64,000 nt of DNA, taken from assembly GCF_003121485.1 (NCBI RefSeq), contig NZ_QAVX01000007.1, positions 124,001 to 188,000 of the forward strand. The letters run 5' to 3'. Source of the DNA: Dyella sp. C11 (GTDB taxonomy: Bacteria; Pseudomonadota; Gammaproteobacteria; Xanthomonadales; Rhodanobacteraceae). The position numbers were made by a program, and so were the translations under genes. Numbering within the stretch: the stretch's first letter is position 1; each line of letters starts with the position of its first letter. Of the stretch, positions 17,264-26,123 are shown one piece after another. Below the pieces are notes generated by a model, which saw nothing but the letters and a program-made list of their open reading frames with translations, did not search any database and was not told the origin of the DNA.

Positions 17264-17334
17264 TTGTGGGAGCCCACCCTGTGGGCGACAAACCTGCGAA
17301 GCCGCATGCATCCCGCATGAAACGTGCTCCTACA
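17264..17334. repeat. REP-type TGTGGGAGC...GCTCCTACA element
   Basis: TTGTGGGAGC at the left and GTGCTCCTACAA at the right are inverted ends of a repeated intergenic element seen widely in Pseudomonas and Xanthomonadales. An internal copy (CCACCCTGTGGG) is present too. The right end overlaps the last codons of the SulP gene. Confidence 0.65.
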
Positions 17335-19042
17335 ACGGCAGATCACCCTGCGTGGGCGTTTCGACATAGCGCTGCCGATACGCAGCCACTGCCGCCTGTC
17401 GTGACGGGAAATACAGGATACCCGTGCGTTCTGGCGGCAGGCCCGCACGCGTCATGCGCTTGATCAACTGTGCCGTGCGCCCGGCAATCACCAACTGGAT
17501 GCCTTGCTTGTCCAGCGACTGACGCAGTTCATCGATCACGTGAAAGCCGGTGATGTCGTTCTTCGTCATCGAGATCGCGTCGATGACGACCCAATGCGGA
17601 TGCGTCGAAAGGGCCAGTTCTTCGACGCGTCGGCGGAAATAATCCGCGTTGAAGAACGTCAGCGGCGACTCGAACCGGTAGATCAGCAATCCCGGAATGG
17701 CGCGTGCTTCCGGATAGTGCGCGAGCTCATAGAAACCTTCCTGTCCCTCGATGCGTCCGAACTGTTGCTCCGCAGGGCGCGCCACTTGCGAAAGGAAATA
17801 CAGCAGTGCCATCGACACCGCGAGCAGGATGCCGGACATCACGCCGAACAACACCACGCCCACCACCGTGGCCAGTGCGATCAGGTGTTCGCTGCGACTG
17901 AAGTGCCGCAATTCGCGCAGACCGCCAAGGTCGATCAGGCTGATGGCCGCCGCGACAAGGATGGCGCTGAGTGCCGCGATGGGCAGCATGGCAAGCACAG
18001 TGTTGAACAGCGTCATCACCAGCAGTATCGCCAGCGCGCCGATGATCGACACCAGCGGGCTCTTGCCGCCCATCGCATCATTCACTGCCGTGCGCGAGCT
18101 GGAACCGCTCACCGCAAAGCCCTGGCACGCGGCGCTGGCAAGGTGCGAGAGACCCAGCGCGAAAAACTCCTGGTTGCCGTCGACGCGATAGCCGTTCTTC
18201 GACGCAAAGCTGCGCGCCGTTAGCATGCCGCTGCTGAAGGTCACCAGCACCAGTGCGCCCGCGGCAGGAAACAGCGTGCCGAACAATTCGTGCGGCAGCG
18301 CCGGGGCCACCAGCGGTGGCAGGCCGGAGGGCAGGGCGCCGACTACGGCCACGCCCTGTGCCGTCAGTTTCAGCAGCCATGTGGCGATGACGGCAACGGC
18401 CAGCGCGAGCAGCGCCGCCGGTCCACGCGGCCACGCGGCCTTGATGGCGAAGAACAGCACGAAGGTGCCTGCTGACAACAAGGCCGTGGGCCAGTGCGTG
18501 CGCGGCAGCTGTTTGACCAGTGAAAGCACCTGACTGATGGTGTCGCTGCCTTGCAGGCCGATGCCCAGCACCTTGCCTGACTGCCCGACAAGAATGGTGA
18601 TGGCCACGCCGTTGAGCAGCCCGATCAAAATGGGACGCGAGAGAAAGTCGGCGAGAAAGCCGAAACGAAAACGGCCGGCGATCACGCACAGCACGCCCGT
18701 GATCAGCGTGAGCGACATGGCGTAGGCCTGGTAGGTTTCGCTGCCCGGCGTCGCCAGCGGCATCAGCGTGGCGCCCAGCATGGCGCAGGTGGCGGCATCC
18801 GGGCCCACGATCAATTGCCGCGACGAGCCGAACAACGCGTACACGATCATTGGCAGTACGGTGCTGTACAAGCCAATGATGGGGCTGAAACCCGCCAGTT
18901 GCGCGTACGCAATGCTGATGGGCAGTGCGACGGCGGCCACCGACAAACCGGCCTGCACGTCGGCGTTCAACCACTCGCGACGGTAGCCCAGCAATTGGTC
19001 CAGCCCGGGTGCATGACGACGCAGGAAGTGACGCATGGCCAA
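17330..19042 (-). CDS. SulP-family anion transporter with STAS domain
   Basis: Inner-membrane anion carrier of the SLC26/SulP family, 570 residues. About 10-12 hydrophobic helices (residues ~25-430) include the family signature near TM1 (LPISIAYAQLAGFSPIIGLYS) and an IVGPDAATCAMLGA segment in TM3. A cytoplasmic STAS domain follows (~445-555) with the FFNADYFRRR and NDITGFHVID regions. Members carry sulfate, bicarbonate or dicarboxylates; the ion here cannot be told. Start is ATG 19042 or ATG 19036. The VOC gene ends 4 bp upstream on the same strand, so they are co-transcribed. Confidence 0.92.
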   Translation of the reverse strand: MAMRHFLRRHAPGLDQLLGYRREWLNADVQAGLSVAAVALPISIAYAQLAGFSPIIGLYSTVLPMIVYALFGSSRQLIVGPDAATCAMLGATLMPLATPGSETYQAYAMSLTLITGVLCVIAGRFRFGFLADFLSRPILIGLLNGVAITILVGQSGKVLGIGLQGSDTISQVLSLVKQLPRTHWPTALLSAGTFVLFFAIKAAWPRGPAALLALAVAVIATWLLKLTAQGVAVVGALPSGLPPLVAPALPHELFGTLFPAAGALVLVTFSSGMLTARSFASKNGYRVDGNQEFFALGLSHLASAACQGFAVSGSSSRTAVNDAMGGKSPLVSIIGALAILLVMTLFNTVLAMLPIAALSAILVAAAISLIDLGGLRELRHFSRSEHLIALATVVGVVLFGVMSGILLAVSMALLYFLSQVARPAEQQFGRIEGQEGFYELAHYPEARAIPGLLIYRFESPLTFFNADYFRRRVEELALSTHPHWVVIDAISMTKNDITGFHVIDELRQSLDKQGIQLVIAGRTAQLIKRMTRAGLPPERTGILYFPSRQAAVAAYRQRYVETPTQGDLPL

Positions 19043-19046
19043 TGCG

Positions 19047-19430
19047 TCATTCCCAACGATTGAGGTGGGGACCGAAACGCTCGCGCTGCGGGCGCACCAC
19101 GCAGAAGTGGTGTCCGCTCGGTGCCCGCATCACCCACCAGCGTTCGCGCACGAAAGCCACGCGCGTGGCGCCCAGTTTTTCCAGACGCTCCGCTTCGGCT
19201 TCCAGGTTGTCGGTCTCGATATCCAGGTGCACGCGGCTCTCATGCTCAACGCGCTGCAACAGGATGATGGGCTCGTCGTCCTCGGTGGCGAGCTCGGCGT
19301 ATTTGCCGTCGCCGTCCTGATCCACCGTGACGATGGACTTGCCCAGCGCATGGCTCCAGAACATGGCCGCATCGGCGAGGTTGTCGGTCTTGCAGTCGAT
19401 GACGACGGTGCACAGCCGGCTGTGATGCAT
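19047..19430 (-). CDS. VOC (glyoxalase/bleomycin resistance) family protein
   Basis: A 127-residue paired beta-alpha-beta fold protein with HLDIETDNLEAEAERLEKLG in the second half, WWVMRAPSGHHFCVV as the last strand pair, and a likely metal His and Glu at those places. It resembles the single-domain glyoxalase-like (VOC) group acting on small toxic metabolites; substrate unknown. ATG 19430 begins MHHSRLCTVVID; longer frames to 19484 are unlikely. It is 4 bp from SulP. Confidence 0.85.
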   Translation of the reverse strand: MHHSRLCTVVIDCKTDNLADAAMFWSHALGKSIVTVDQDGDGKYAELATEDDEPIILLQRVEHESRVHLDIETDNLEAEAERLEKLGATRVAFVRERWWVMRAPSGHHFCVVRPQRERFGPHLNRWE

Positions 19431-19520
19431 GATTGACTCCGGAAGAGGCCCTGGGCTGTCGTATAACGGCTGCCTGGTGGACACCTCGTCAATCCGGATG
19501 ATTTGCGTGTTTACGGCCTG

Positions 19521-21224
19521 TTAGCCAGCCATTGGCACCACGTCGAAGGCCATGCTGAGGCGATGCTCGCCCGTTTCAGTGGTGAAGGGTGCGGTGCCGT
19601 GCCACATCCACGACGGAAACAACACGAGCATCCCGGGTTGCGGGCGCACGAAGTAATCGGCGCCCATGGCAGGTTGGGTCTTCACCCCGGGCTCGCCGAA
19701 CTTCAGCCATCCCTCCCCGCCGTTCTTGTTCATCGCTTGCGGCACCTGCACGTAGCACGCGGACGATACCCAGCCTTTGCCGTGATAGTGACTGACATGA
19801 TGCCCCTCCGATGGCAGGCGAACCGACCACCAGCCATTCAATCGATAGCGTTCCGTGACGCGGCGATGCCAGGGCGTAAGGCCTGCAGCAAGGTTGCGCA
19901 TGTAGCGTTGTATGGGCCCGTGGATGGCCTGGGGAAAGGCGCGGACGGCACGGCCGTGGGTTTCGTCGGCGCGAAGTTCAACCTGGGTGCCGCCGCGAAC
20001 GCTTTGGTCCAACGGTTCCGCGAGCAACCCATGTGCACCGTGGAGCTCGTTGGTCAGCTCATCCAGGTAGTGCTGCAGGCTGCTCCAGCCGTCAGGAACA
20101 TCGAGCAGGCTGGTTTGCACGAGTGACGCGTAGTCGTGGAAGGGCAAATGGCGCGCGTCGTCGAGCTGACGCCATGCCGCCGTCTGCAGCGCAATGGCGT
20201 GGTTGTCGTGGGGATTCCCGGTCAACAGTCGCTGGGCGATCTCGGCCGCGGCGCTCGGGTTGCCGGAAGCAAGCATGGCGTCGCCGTAGAGTCCCAGAAT
20301 GCCTGTATGCCCGGGCGCCATGCGCATCGCATAAGCGGCGTGCTGAACAGCTTTGGAAGCGTCCACCGACATGGACGTCTTGATGGCGAGAATCCGCAGC
20401 GACAGATGATTCGGGTTTGCAGCCAGCAGCGTTTCCAGTTGCTCCATGGCGCGCTGATGAAAACCTGCCGCGGACAACACGCGCACGCGCACCAGTTGCA
20501 GCTCCAGGCTGCGTGCATCGCGGCATTGAGTGATCGCGTGATCGATATCGACCAGCGCTGCAGCGGCGTCGCGCGTACGCAGCCAGACCAATTCGGCCAG
20601 CGACGTGTGAGTGCGCACGTTCCCCGGATTGTGTTTCAGCGCGCGGCGATATTCGGACTCCGCTTCGTCGTAGCGGTGCAGTTCGTAGAACGAATGTGCC
20701 AGGACGGAACGACTCCCCACGTTGTCCACGCCTTTGCTGATGGCGATTGCAGCGGAACGATTGGCCGCCTGGTTCTGACCGTCCTGTCCTTGCGCCACCG
20801 CAAGTCCCAGGTATCCGGCGCCCTGATCGGGTGCAGCAGCAATGGCTTGTTCGAATGCGCCGATGGCGTCCTTGAGTTCGCCCATTTCCAGGAGCATCTG
20901 CGCACGCATGAGCAGAAGCGCCGGCGAAGCGCCGGGCATGGCAATGGTGTGGGCATCGATGGTGTCGCGCGCTTCCTTTGACTTTCCCTGCGCCTGCAGT
21001 GTTCGAACGAGCAAACCCAGGAAAGTCGGCGCCGGCGCGCCTTTCGCAAGCGACTCCCTTAGAAGCTGTTCGGCTTCTTGCCACCTTCTCTGCTGAAGAA
21101 GCGTTTCCGCTTGGGCGAGCACGCCGGAAACGTTGCTTGCCGGTATCGAGTGTCCCGATGTGGCATGGAGCGGCGAGTTGAGAATGCCCCGACCTGGGCG
21201 TTGTTCTTCCATGAGCAAATTCAT
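19521..21224 (-). CDS. TPR repeat protein fused to a 2OG-Fe(II) oxygenase
   Basis: A 567-residue protein. Residues ~30-350 form roughly eight to nine TPR helix pairs (for example ALLLMRAQMLLEMGELKDAIGAFEQAIAAAPDQ and YDEAESEYRRALKHNPGN). The C-terminal ~200 residues form a putative 2-oxoglutarate/Fe(II) oxygenase of the TIGR02466 type: VSHYHGKGWVSSACYVQVP supplies iron ligands, then LVLFPSWMWHGTAPF the distal His and RLSMAFDV the Arg for 2OG. Such proteins may hydroxylate small molecules or peptides; the substrate is unknown. ATG 21224 or MEEQ at 21212 could be the start. Downstream is the divergent globin gene. Confidence 0.9.
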   Translation of the reverse strand: MNLLMEEQRPGRGILNSPLHATSGHSIPASNVSGVLAQAETLLQQRRWQEAEQLLRESLAKGAPAPTFLGLLVRTLQAQGKSKEARDTIDAHTIAMPGASPALLLMRAQMLLEMGELKDAIGAFEQAIAAAPDQGAGYLGLAVAQGQDGQNQAANRSAAIAISKGVDNVGSRSVLAHSFYELHRYDEAESEYRRALKHNPGNVRTHTSLAELVWLRTRDAAAALVDIDHAITQCRDARSLELQLVRVRVLSAAGFHQRAMEQLETLLAANPNHLSLRILAIKTSMSVDASKAVQHAAYAMRMAPGHTGILGLYGDAMLASGNPSAAAEIAQRLLTGNPHDNHAIALQTAAWRQLDDARHLPFHDYASLVQTSLLDVPDGWSSLQHYLDELTNELHGAHGLLAEPLDQSVRGGTQVELRADETHGRAVRAFPQAIHGPIQRYMRNLAAGLTPWHRRVTERYRLNGWWSVRLPSEGHHVSHYHGKGWVSSACYVQVPQAMNKNGGEGWLKFGEPGVKTQPAMGADYFVRPQPGMLVLFPSWMWHGTAPFTTETGEHRLSMAFDVVPMAG

Positions 21225-21555
21225 CCAGGTTGCGACGGGCGACAGCTACACATAGCAAGTTGTCGTGATCACGCAGCGTGAAGAAGGTGCATGCTTACGT
21301 ACATCTGTCGAACGATGTATCTGTGATGTTCTGAGTCGTACGTCGCATCGGTCGTAAAAGATTGGCGCAAGAAGATTCGTTTTCGCTTGCCGATCGAAAC
21401 AACATGGTCTTCGCGAAGACATGGACGTGCGTCGTTACTGCACGAACGGGCACTGCACATCATGTTCTGGATCGCCGCATGGCGACCTTGTGCCTCAATC
21501 GATCCGCAGGCCACGGGTGCTAGTTTTCGCGTGGATCAAGGCACGTGGAACGCGC
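21225..21555. other. Divergent intergenic region with 14-bp palindrome
   Basis: 331 bp between the divergent oxygenase and globin genes. It is less GC-rich than its surroundings. It contains the perfect palindrome GTCTTCGCGAAGAC at 21407-21420 and a TACATCTG/GATGTATC pair near 21300-21325. A short frame starting at 21421 reads into the globin gene but looks untranslated. Nothing else is recognised. Confidence 0.5.
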
Positions 21556-21960
21556 ATGAGCGACACCTTCGACGATTTGCAGACCAGCTATGGCCGCTGC
21601 CTGCAGCATGGGAAATTCATTGCCCGGTTCTACGAGATCTTCATGGCCAGCCACGCGGATGTTCCCGCGTTGTTCAAGGACACGGATTTCAGCAAGCAGT
21701 ACATCGCGCTGCGCCGCGGCATCACGGCCGCCATCGCGCATGCGGGTGGCAGCACGCTGACCAAACGCACGATGGAGCAGATGGCATGTGCGCACAGTCG
21801 CGGCGGACACGCACCGGTGCCGCCGTCCCTGTATCCGTATTGGACAGAGGCACTGATGGTGGCGATACGCGAGCATGATCCCGAATATGACCTTGCACTC
21901 GAACAGCGTTGGCGCAAGGCGCTGGCGTATACGATGAGGCATTTCGTGGAGCGGTATTGA
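21556..21960 (+). CDS. Globin-like protein
   Basis: A 134-residue all-helical protein resembling the single-domain bacterial globins. The A-C region (FYEIFMASHADVPALFKDTDF), an E-helix-like AHAGGSTLTKR, and the F region with likely proximal His in MACAHSRGGHAPVPPSLYPYW fit the fold, though the distal position is unclear. It could bind heme for O2 or NO chemistry or be a heme-less sensor. ATG 21556 is used (MSDTFDDLQ); the open upstream frame to 21421 lacks coding character. Downstream is a repeat-rich gap. Confidence 0.75.
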   Translation: MSDTFDDLQTSYGRCLQHGKFIARFYEIFMASHADVPALFKDTDFSKQYIALRRGITAAIAHAGGSTLTKRTMEQMACAHSRGGHAPVPPSLYPYWTEALMVAIREHDPEYDLALEQRWRKALAYTMRHFVERY

Positions 21961-22032
21961 AGTTGCCTTGTGCGCTGAGACTATCGGCGGTGTGACTCGG
22001 CAAAGTCGTCACGCAACTTCAACCTTTATCCA

Positions 22033-22140
22033 CCCTCACCGTCATCCCTGCGAAGGCAGGGATCCAGCGACTTTGGATTTTGCGCTTTAAAGCGAGAGCA
22101 CAGTCACTGGATCCCTGCTTTCGCAGGGATGACGGTGAGG
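22033..22140. repeat. Paired REP inverted repeat
   Basis: CCCTCACCGTCATCCCTGCG and its inverted complement at 22110-22140 flank ~45 bp. This is one copy of the same element found at 23905, 27234, 28980 and 30823. Confidence 0.85.
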
Positions 22141-22380
22141 GGCTGCAAAGGCTTTTGTGTTTCATGCAGCTCTCGCCTCAATGGAGCGAGAGCAAAGTCA
22201 TTGGATGACCGCCCTTCGACCGTTGAGAAGCGCCTCCTGCCTTTGGAGGGATGACGGTGAGGGGCTGCAAAGGCTTTTGTGTTTTATGCAGCTCTCGCCT
22301 CAATGGAGCGATAGCCAACCCACTGGATGACCGGCCTTTCGACCGCTGAAAAGCGCCTCCTGCCTTCGCAGGGACGTGAG
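22139..22380. repeat. Tandem duplication of a ~122-bp intergenic unit
   Basis: GGGGCTGCAAAGGCTTTTGT begins at 22139 and again at 22261. The two copies share CATGCAGCTCTCGCCTCAAT or TATGCAGC..., GATGACCG, and GCGCCTCCTGCC. They diverge by about 10-15% and no gene is contained. The unit carries half of a REP element at its end, so it looks like a local duplication of repeat DNA. Confidence 0.8.
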
Positions 22381-22428
22381 AGGGCGTAGCGGTCTTGTGC
22401 GTGATGTAGCGCGAGTTCCCGATGAGGC

Positions 22429-22454
22429 AAAAAAAAACCCCGGTATAACCGGGG
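22429..22454 (-). terminator. Rho-independent terminator of the pdh operon
   Basis: CCCCGGTATAACCGGGG hairpin (22438-22454) followed on the minus strand by nine or more T residues, 24 bp after the pdhC stop. Confidence 0.9.
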
Positions 22455-22477
22455 CTTTTCATTCAACACGTCAGCAC

Positions 22478-23866
22478 TCAGTTCGGCGCGGACAAATCGT
22501 CCAGCAGAGCCTTGAGGAAGCGAGCCGCTTCACCACCCGTCGCGGCGCGGTGATCGAAGGTCAGCGAGATCGGCATGCGGCGGTGCACTTCGATGCCACC
22601 CATCACGGCCACCACGTCGTGGCTCAGCTTGCCGGCACCGATGATGGCGACGCACGGCGGCACCACGACCGGCGTGGCATAGCGACCGGCGAACATGCCG
22701 AAGTTGGACAGGCTGATGGTGTAGCCCGACAGTTCCGAGGCCGGAATCGTGCGGTCTTCCACCGACGAACGCAGGCGCTTGATGGCGGCGCGGATGCCGG
22801 CACCGTCGAGCACGTCGGCGTTGCGCAGCGCCGGCACGAACAGGCCTTCTTCCGTGTCGACAGCAATGCCAATGTCCACGTGCGGATGCAGCGTGCGGGT
22901 GAGGTTCTTGCCGTCGAACCAGGCGTTGAGGGCCGGCACGGCCTTGCACGCGGTGACGATGGCGCGGATCAGGCGGGCCGTGATGTCCTGCTTGCCGATC
23001 CAGGCGTGCAGGTCGGCGTCGTCCACCAGCGTGGTCGGAACCACATTGGCGTGGGCTTCGGCCATCACGCGCGCCATGTTGCGGCGAACGCCCTTGAGCT
23101 GTTCCGGCTGGCCGCTGGCCTGCTGCTGGCTCGGCGGTGCCGTGCGTACCGGCTTGCCGGCGAGCGAGGTGGCCGTACGGGCCGGCTCGGGCTCGGGCAG
23201 GCGCGGAGCAAGGTGGCGACCAGCATCTTCGTGTACGGCACGGGCGGGCGCAGCACCAAGCTGTGCACTGCCGTTGGCAGCGGCGTTCTTCACGTCGGCC
23301 ATGGTGACCACGCCATCGGCGCCGGTCGGCTTCACGCGGGTCAGGTCGACCTTGAGCTTCTTGGCCAGTGCGCGCACGGCCGGCACGGCCTTTACGCCGC
23401 CGACGCTGGAAGCCTGTTCCACGTGCACGTGGCTGCCGGAGACCATGGCGCCGACCACGGTGCCTTCGTCTTCGCGATCGCTCTTGCCGTTGCCTTCGTC
23501 GATCTCGCCGCCTTCATCGGAGGCAACGACCTTCTTCGGCTCGGCAGCGGCGCTGCCGGTGCCCTTTTTCGGGCCGTGGTGGTGGCCGGTGGATTCGGCC
23601 TCGGCACGCTGCTTGGCGTTCGGGTCCGGCTCGAACTCGGCCAGTGCGGCGCCGGTCTCGATGATGTCGCCGGCGGCGCCGTGCAGCTTGGTCACCTTGC
23701 CGGTGTACGGGGAAGGCACGTCGACGACGGCCTTGGCCGTTTCCATCGAGCACAGCGGTGCGTCGAGCTTGATGGTGTCGCCTTCCTTCACGTGCCACTC
23801 GACGATGGTGGCGTCGGGCAGGCCTTCGCCGAGGTCGGGCAGGTAGAAAGTCTTGATGTCGGCCAT
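22478..23866 (-). CDS. pdhC: Pyruvate dehydrogenase E2, dihydrolipoamide acetyltransferase
   Basis: Core of the pyruvate (or 2-oxoacid) dehydrogenase complex, passing the acyl group to CoA. Of 462 residues, 1-80 form a single lipoyl domain with the lipoylated Lys45 in METAKAVVDV. Then comes a hinge (~85-150) and a peripheral subunit binding domain (VPAVRALAKKLKVDLTRV, ~160-195). The catalytic domain (~240-462) ends in FDHRAATGGEAARFL. The usual HRxxDG catalytic motif reads HRxxTG here, so the Asp is replaced by Thr, as in some E2 proteins of this group (recollection, not checked). Closest relatives in the order are pdhC-like. E1 genes are upstream; no lpd gene is beside it. Confidence 0.9.
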   Translation of the reverse strand: MADIKTFYLPDLGEGLPDATIVEWHVKEGDTIKLDAPLCSMETAKAVVDVPSPYTGKVTKLHGAAGDIIETGAALAEFEPDPNAKQRAEAESTGHHHGPKKGTGSAAAEPKKVVASDEGGEIDEGNGKSDREDEGTVVGAMVSGSHVHVEQASSVGGVKAVPAVRALAKKLKVDLTRVKPTGADGVVTMADVKNAAANGSAQLGAAPARAVHEDAGRHLAPRLPEPEPARTATSLAGKPVRTAPPSQQQASGQPEQLKGVRRNMARVMAEAHANVVPTTLVDDADLHAWIGKQDITARLIRAIVTACKAVPALNAWFDGKNLTRTLHPHVDIGIAVDTEEGLFVPALRNADVLDGAGIRAAIKRLRSSVEDRTIPASELSGYTISLSNFGMFAGRYATPVVVPPCVAIIGAGKLSHDVVAVMGGIEVHRRMPISLTFDHRAATGGEAARFLKALLDDLSAPN

Positions 23867-23904
23867 GAGTTTTATTCCGTGGTCAGGCGGAGAATTTCAT
23901 TGTG

Positions 23905-24035
23905 CGTCATCCCGGCCGCACCCCACAAAAGGGGGCAAGGGCCGGGATCCAGTGGCGTTGTCGCTGGATTGTCGCGAAGGTTTTGTGTGCTTCGCACGCA
24001 TCCTTCACTGGATTCCGGCCTACGCCGGAATGACG
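23905..24035. repeat. Paired REP inverted repeat inside the pdh operon
   Basis: CGTCATCCCGGCCGC at the left and GCCTACGCCGGAATGACG at the right, with CCAGTGG/CTGGATTCC internal arms. It occupies most of the 187-bp gap between pdhB and pdhC. It may stabilise or split the transcript. Confidence 0.8.
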
Positions 24036-24053
24036 CTTCGTTCAACGATTCGT

Positions 24054-25034
24054 TTACGACGCAGCCAGCGCGCGCTTGGCAGCTTCCACCACGCGTTCTG
24101 CACTCGGCATGTACTTCATTTCCAGGCGGAACAGCGGGATGTGCGTGTCGTAGCCACTGACGCGTTCCACCGGCGCCAGCAGGTCGTACATGCATTCCTC
24201 GGCCAGGCGCGCGGCGATTTCGGCGCCGAAGCCAGCCGTCTTGGGAGCTTCGTGCACGATCACGCAACGGCCGGTCTTCTGCACCGATTCGGCGATGGTG
24301 TCGAAGTCCAGCGGGGTCAGCGTGGCCACGTCGATGACTTCGGCGCTGATACCTTCTTCGGCCAGTGCGTCAGCCGCTTCCAGCGCTTCCTTCACCTGCG
24401 CGCCCCACGAGACGAGGGTGACGTCGGTGCCGTCGCGCAGCACGAAGCACACGTCCAGCGGCAGTGCTTCGCCGTCATCGGGCACTTCTTCCTTGTACTG
24501 GCGGTAGATGCGCTTGGGCTCGAAGAACATCACCGGATCCGGATCGCGGATGGCGGCGAGCAGCAGGCCGTAGGCGCGCGCCGGCGACGACGGCATCACC
24601 ACGCGCAGGCCCGGGATGTTGGTGAACAGGTGTTCGTTCGCTTCCGAGTGATGCTCCGGCGCGCGAATGCCGCCGCCCCACGGTGCGCGCCACACGGCCG
24701 GCACGGTGATGCGGCCGCGCGTGCGGTTGCGCATGCGGGCGGCGTGGCAGGCGATCTGCTCCATCATCGGGTAGATGAAGCCTTCGAACTGCGCTTCGGC
24801 CACCGGCTTCATGCCCTGGGCGGCGAGGCCCACGGTGACGCCGGCAATGGTGGTTTCGTCGAGCGGGGTGTCCAGCACGCGCAGCTCGCCGAACTTTTCC
24901 TGCAGGCCCTGGGTGGCGCGGAACACGCCGCCGTTGACGCCCACGTCTTCGCCCAGCACCACGACGCTGTCGTCGTGGGCCATTTCATACGCGAGAGCCT
25001 GGGTGACGGCTTCGATAAGGGTGATCTGTGCCAT
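24054..25034 (-). CDS. pdhB: Pyruvate dehydrogenase E1 component, beta subunit
   Basis: Beta half of the heterotetrameric thiamine-diphosphate E1. The 326-residue product has GEDVGVNGGVFRAT, DTPLDETTIAGVTVGLAAQGMKPVAEAQF with the ThDP-activating Glu, and the PEHHSE loop with the active-site His. The C-terminal domain (VIDVATLTPLDFDTIAESVQKTGR) binds E2. Three bases separate it from pdhA (25034/25038), so both E1 genes are translationally linked. Length and motifs match the family of PDH_E1_beta rather than transketolase. Confidence 0.93.
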   Translation of the reverse strand: MAQITLIEAVTQALAYEMAHDDSVVVLGEDVGVNGGVFRATQGLQEKFGELRVLDTPLDETTIAGVTVGLAAQGMKPVAEAQFEGFIYPMMEQIACHAARMRNRTRGRITVPAVWRAPWGGGIRAPEHHSEANEHLFTNIPGLRVVMPSSPARAYGLLLAAIRDPDPVMFFEPKRIYRQYKEEVPDDGEALPLDVCFVLRDGTDVTLVSWGAQVKEALEAADALAEEGISAEVIDVATLTPLDFDTIAESVQKTGRCVIVHEAPKTAGFGAEIAARLAEECMYDLLAPVERVSGYDTHIPLFRLEMKYMPSAERVVEAAKRALAAS

Positions 25035-25037
25035 GAC

Positions 25038-26123
25038 TTAGTGCGCCTTCTTGTCGAGCTGGATGGCGAGATCGCGCTGCTTGGCGAGATCGGCGGGGAC
25101 TTCGGCGAAGGTGTAGTCGAACATCGCCGTGACGGGCTGCGTCTTGGTCTCGAGGTATGCGTTCACCTCGTTGTCCATCCAGTCGTCGCACTCGGCCTTC
25201 CAGGCCTCTTCCTTGGCGTCGTCCCACACGCCCTTGGCCACCAGCCAGTTGCGCAGGCGCTTCATCGGCTCCTTCGCCCAGGCGTCCTTCACTTCCTGCT
25301 CGCCGCGGTAGCGACGCGCATCGTCGGCGGTGGTGTGGTCGGAGAGGCGATAGGTCACCGCTTCGATCACCGAACCACCCTGGCCGTTGCGCGCGCGCTC
25401 CAGCGCGTCTTCCATCGCCTTGCGCACGGCGATGATGTCGTTGCCGTCCACCTGGATGGAGAACAGGCCCGCGGCGATGCCCTTCTGCGCCAGCGTCGGC
25501 GCACCGGACTGGATCTTGCGCGGCACCGAGATGGCCCACTGGTTGTTCACGATCACCGCCACCATCGGCAGGTTCTGCGCGCCGGTGATGTTGATGGCGC
25601 CGTAGAAGTCGCCCTTGGACGAACCACCGTCACCGATGGTGCACACGGCCACGCGCTTCTCGTTGCGGATCTTGAACGCCAGCGCCGAGCCGGCAGCGTG
25701 CAGGCACTGCGTGGCGATCGGCACCGACCAGGCGAAGTCGTGGCGCGCCGGTTCCTTCTGGTAGTCGTTGCCGCGCTCGTCGCCGCCCCAGTACATGTAC
25801 ACCTCGCGCGGCTGCACGCCGCGGTACAGCTGCGCACCGTATTCGCGGTAGCTCGGAGCGAGCACGTCCTCGGGCTTCATGGCGCTGCCGATGCCGACAT
25901 GCGCGGCTTCGTGCCCGAGGCAGCTGGCGTAGGTGCCGAGCTTGCCGGTGCGCTGCAGGGCGACCGACTTGGCGTCGAACACGCGGGTCGACAGCATCAG
26001 CTTGTAGAGCTCAACCATGTGGTTGAGATCCTTGGCGAATTCGGGCAGGTCATCACGAACCTGCTTACCTTCAGCATCGAGATACTGGAGGTATTCGATT
26101 TCAAACTTGGCGGCGATAGACAC
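25038..26123 (-). CDS. pdhA: Pyruvate dehydrogenase E1 component, alpha subunit
   Basis: Decarboxylates pyruvate and passes the hydroxyethyl unit to lipoyl-E2. The 361-residue protein has GHEAAHVGIG near the start, the ThDP motif GDGGSSKGDFYGAINITG...NNQWAIS (GDG...N), and the YRLSDHTTADDARRYR phosphorylation-loop-like region with the active-site His. The N-terminal ~45 residues (EYLQYLDAEGKQV) match the PDH alpha form typed TIGR03181 rather than branched-chain E1; a 2-oxoacid role cannot be fully ruled out. It heads the pdhA-pdhB-pdhC operon and is divergent from kynA by 213 bp. Confidence 0.92.
   Translation of the reverse strand: MSIAAKFEIEYLQYLDAEGKQVRDDLPEFAKDLNHMVELYKLMLSTRVFDAKSVALQRTGKLGTYASCLGHEAAHVGIGSAMKPEDVLAPSYREYGAQLYRGVQPREVYMYWGGDERGNDYQKEPARHDFAWSVPIATQCLHAAGSALAFKIRNEKRVAVCTIGDGGSSKGDFYGAINITGAQNLPMVAVIVNNQWAISVPRKIQSGAPTLAQKGIAAGLFSIQVDGNDIIAVRKAMEDALERARNGQGGSVIEAVTYRLSDHTTADDARRYRGEQEVKDAWAKEPMKRLRNWLVAKGVWDDAKEEAWKAECDDWMDNEVNAYLETKTQPVTAMFDYTFAEVPADLAKQRDLAIQLDKKAH

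Noticed and set aside
22033-22380. Possible CRISPR array
   Set aside because: The repeats are long inverted or tandem units with no regular short spacers and no cas genes nearby.
24054-26123. Branched-chain 2-oxoacid dehydrogenase instead of pyruvate dehydrogenase
   Set aside because: The E1 alpha N-terminal region fits the PDH alpha form seen in Gram-negatives, and no ketoacid genes (ivd, acd, lpdV) are near. Not fully excluded.
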